The notes under the pieces: model-generated | The model's input: only the letters and a program-made list of their open reading frames with translations | Database searches by the model: none | What the model was told of the DNA's origin: nothing | Program-made: the position numbers and the translations under genes | Source of the DNA: Brachybacterium kimchii | Lineage (GTDB): Bacteria; Actinomycetota; Actinomycetes; Actinomycetales; Dermabacteraceae | NCBI RefSeq assembly: GCF_023373525.1 | Contig: NZ_CP097218.1 | Span: 372,001 to 436,000, forward strand | Direction of reading: 5' to 3' | DNA length: 64,000 nt | Shown: piece after piece, positions 62,825 through 64,000 of the stretch | Layout: every line of letters starts with the position of its first letter | How positions within the stretch are numbered: the stretch's first letter is position 1

Positions 62825-63361
62825 TCAGACCAGCCCGGCGTGGGCGAGGGCGCGGCGCACGATCACGTCGTGGCCGTTGTCGAGCTCGGAGAGCACCTCG
62901 CCCTCGCGCAGCTCCTCGACGTCGAACCAGGTGAGCTCGAGCGCGTCCTCCTGCGGGGCCGCCTCGCCGTCCACGGGCACGATGTACGCGAGAGAGATCG
63001 CGTGCTGCCGCGGATCGGTGAACAGCGACTGGCCGGGCGTGGGGAAGTACTCGGCGACAGTGAATGGCACGGGCGAGACGGGGATCCGCGGCATCGCCAT
63101 CGTGCCGAGGTCCTTCTCCACGTGCCGGGCGATGGCCTCGCGCAGCGTCTCGTGCACGAGCACGCGGCCCGAGACGATCGCGCGGATGATCCGTCCGCTC
63201 CCGGATGCGCGCAGCAGCAGCCCCACCTGCGTGATCGCGCCGTCGACGTCGGTGCGCACGGGCACCACGTCCACGTACGCGATGGGCAGGGCGCGGCGCA
63301 GCTCGGCCATCCTCTCGGGCTCGAACCAGGCGCCCTCGGCGTCCACGGCGGTGCGGCTCAT
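62825..63361 (-). CDS. Degenerate Nudix-fold protein (DUF4916-like)
   Basis: 178 residues of the actinobacterial DUF4916 group. PIAYVDVVPVRTDVDGAITQ and VGLLLRASGSGRIIRAIVSG open the fold; MPRIPVSPVPFTVAEYFPTP and LELTWFDVEEL close it. The Nudix box is GRVLVHETLREAIARHVEKD followed by LGT: the spacing G-x5-E-x7-R is kept but the REUXEEXGU core reads RHVEKDLGT, so the catalytic Glu residues are replaced. It may bind rather than hydrolyse a nucleotide. GGAGG lies 5 nt before the ATG. Confidence 0.82.
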   Translation of the reverse strand: MSRTAVDAEGAWFEPERMAELRRALPIAYVDVVPVRTDVDGAITQVGLLLRASGSGRIIRAIVSGRVLVHETLREAIARHVEKDLGTMAMPRIPVSPVPFTVAEYFPTPGQSLFTDPRQHAISLAYIVPVDGEAAPQEDALELTWFDVEELREGEVLSELDNGHDVIVRRALAHAGLV

Positions 63362-63394
63362 GTGTCCTCCTGGAAGGTCGGGGAGTGGTGCGGC

Positions 63395-64000
63395 TCAGAG
63401 TCCGTAGGGACGCAGGTGGTGCTCGGAGAGCGGGAAGCGCGGAGAGGCCCCCACGGGCGCGGTGCGCGCAGGCTCCTCGGCGGCCTCTCCGGCGATCATC
63501 TCGACCTGCCACGACTCGCCCTCGTGGCGCAGCAGGGACAGTGCGCCGTTGGGGATCGAGGGCAGGTGCGTCCCGGTGACGCCGGAGAGCAGCAGGCGGA
63601 TGAAGGTGCCGTGGGCGACCACGAGCACGTTCTGGTCGGCGAAGCGCTCGGCGAGATCGTCGAGCGCGAGGTAGCCGCGGTCGGCGACAGCCTGCAGGCC
63701 CTCGCGCCCGGGGAACGCGCGCCCGGGGTAGCGGGCCTCCATCTCGGCGACGTCATGCCCCTCGGCCGCGCCCCAGTCGATCTCCGCCAGGCGCGGATCG
63801 GTCCCGACGAAGGAGATGCCGTGGTCCTCGGCGATGATCCGCGCGGTCTCCTCCGCGCGTCCGAGCGGGGAGGAGACGGCCGCGTCCCAAGCGATGTCCG
63901 GCGCGCCGTCGAGCGCGTGGTGCGCCTGCTCACGGCCGGTCGCGTTCAGCGGGATGTCGCTCGAGCCCTGGAACAGGCCCCGCAGGTTGTAGTCGGTCTG
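63395..64000 (-). CDS. Histidine phosphatase family protein, 5' truncated by window edge
   Basis: 202 visible residues of a phosphoglycerate-mutase-like phosphatase. Reading from the edge the sequence begins QTDYNLRGLFQGSSDIPLN, i.e. directly after the RHG of the catalytic RHG(Q)T motif, whose residues lie outside. Then follow SSPLGRAEETARII, IDWGAAEGHDVAEM and the second His in VVAHGTFIRLLLSG. The family removes phosphate from small molecules such as sugar phosphates; substrate unknown. The stop lies 34 nt from the start of the Nudix-like gene. Confidence 0.9.
   Translation of the reverse strand, partial: QTDYNLRGLFQGSSDIPLNATGREQAHHALDGAPDIAWDAAVSSPLGRAEETARIIAEDHGISFVGTDPRLAEIDWGAAEGHDVAEMEARYPGRAFPGREGLQAVADRGYLALDDLAERFADQNVLVVAHGTFIRLLLSGVTGTHLPSIPNGALSLLRHEGESWQVEMIAGEAAEEPARTAPVGASPRFPLSEHHLRPYGL

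Overview
The window is a very GC-rich, gene-dense chromosomal segment of an actinobacterium. Gene order points to the Micrococcales, and my best guess is the Brachybacterium/Dermabacteraceae neighbourhood (inference from synteny and codon use, not from a search). Hallmarks are SecA1 next to an Rv3235-type gene, a WhiB1 next to a PdtaS-type kinase, an ftsE-ftsX-smpB-ssrA block, and a clpS-DUF2017-murI-Rv1339-like-rph-rdgB block that matches the order known from Mycobacterium tuberculosis. No insertion sequence, prophage, CRISPR array or tRNA gene was seen. The only RNA gene recognised is ssrA (tmRNA).

Layout. 1-4.3 kb: 3' part of secA facing an Rv3235-family gene and a LysM membrane protein. 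4.4-8.3 kb: a small conserved gene, a BldC-like HTH gene, an SAF/CpaB-like gene with a CpaE/TadZ-like ATPase, and DUF6912 and DUF2505 genes. 8.5-11.1 kb: pdtaS, whiB1 and a membrane protein. 11.1-16.6 kb: a minus-strand block of sensor kinase, LuxR-type regulator, ABC ATPase and MacB/FtsX-type permease. 16.7-17.9 kb: YihY/BrkB membrane protein. 18.3-23.1 kb: Tad pilus operon tadA-tadB-tadC-pilin-TadE-TadE-TadG. 23.2-29.5 kb: glycerate kinase, prfB, ftsE, ftsX, a LytM peptidase and smpB. 29.6-31 kb: a small helical-repeat gene, ssrA with a strong terminator, and a structured non-coding stretch. 31-40 kb: GH3 glycosidase, SulP transporter, MFS transporter, aminoglycoside-phosphotransferase-like protein and the threonine-degrading pair kbl/tdh. 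40.1-46.5 kb: hrpA, a Tat-exported lysozyme-like protein and an ACT-domain malic enzyme. 46.6-56.0 kb: a putative cell-wall salvage locus (NamZ-type muramidase, tandem GNAT, oligopeptide ABC transporter with a fused permease-ATPase, VanZ-like protein, serine hydrolase). 56.1-64 kb: DUF3039, helicase, clpS, DUF2017, murI, MBL-fold protein, rph, rdgB, a degenerate Nudix protein and a histidine phosphatase cut by the right edge just after its RHG motif.

How the genes work together. Several groups serve envelope biology: SecA export, FtsEX with its neighbouring LytM hydrolase (septal wall hydrolysis), MurI (D-glutamate supply), the NamZ/transporter/serine hydrolase locus, and the two-component-ABC block. 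A second theme is surface appendages: a Tad pilus whose CpaB/CpaE-like partners lie about 11 kb away from the main operon. A third is ribosome rescue and RNA/protein quality control (smpB, ssrA, prfB, clpS, rph, hrpA).

Expression signals. Many genes without a Shine-Dalgarno sequence carry a -10-like hexamer (TANNNT or a close relative) 6-8 nt before the start codon, which suggests widespread leaderless transcription and was used to settle several starts. Genes inside operons mostly overlap by ATGA/GTGA. One TadE gene appears to use a CTG start overlapping the preceding stop.
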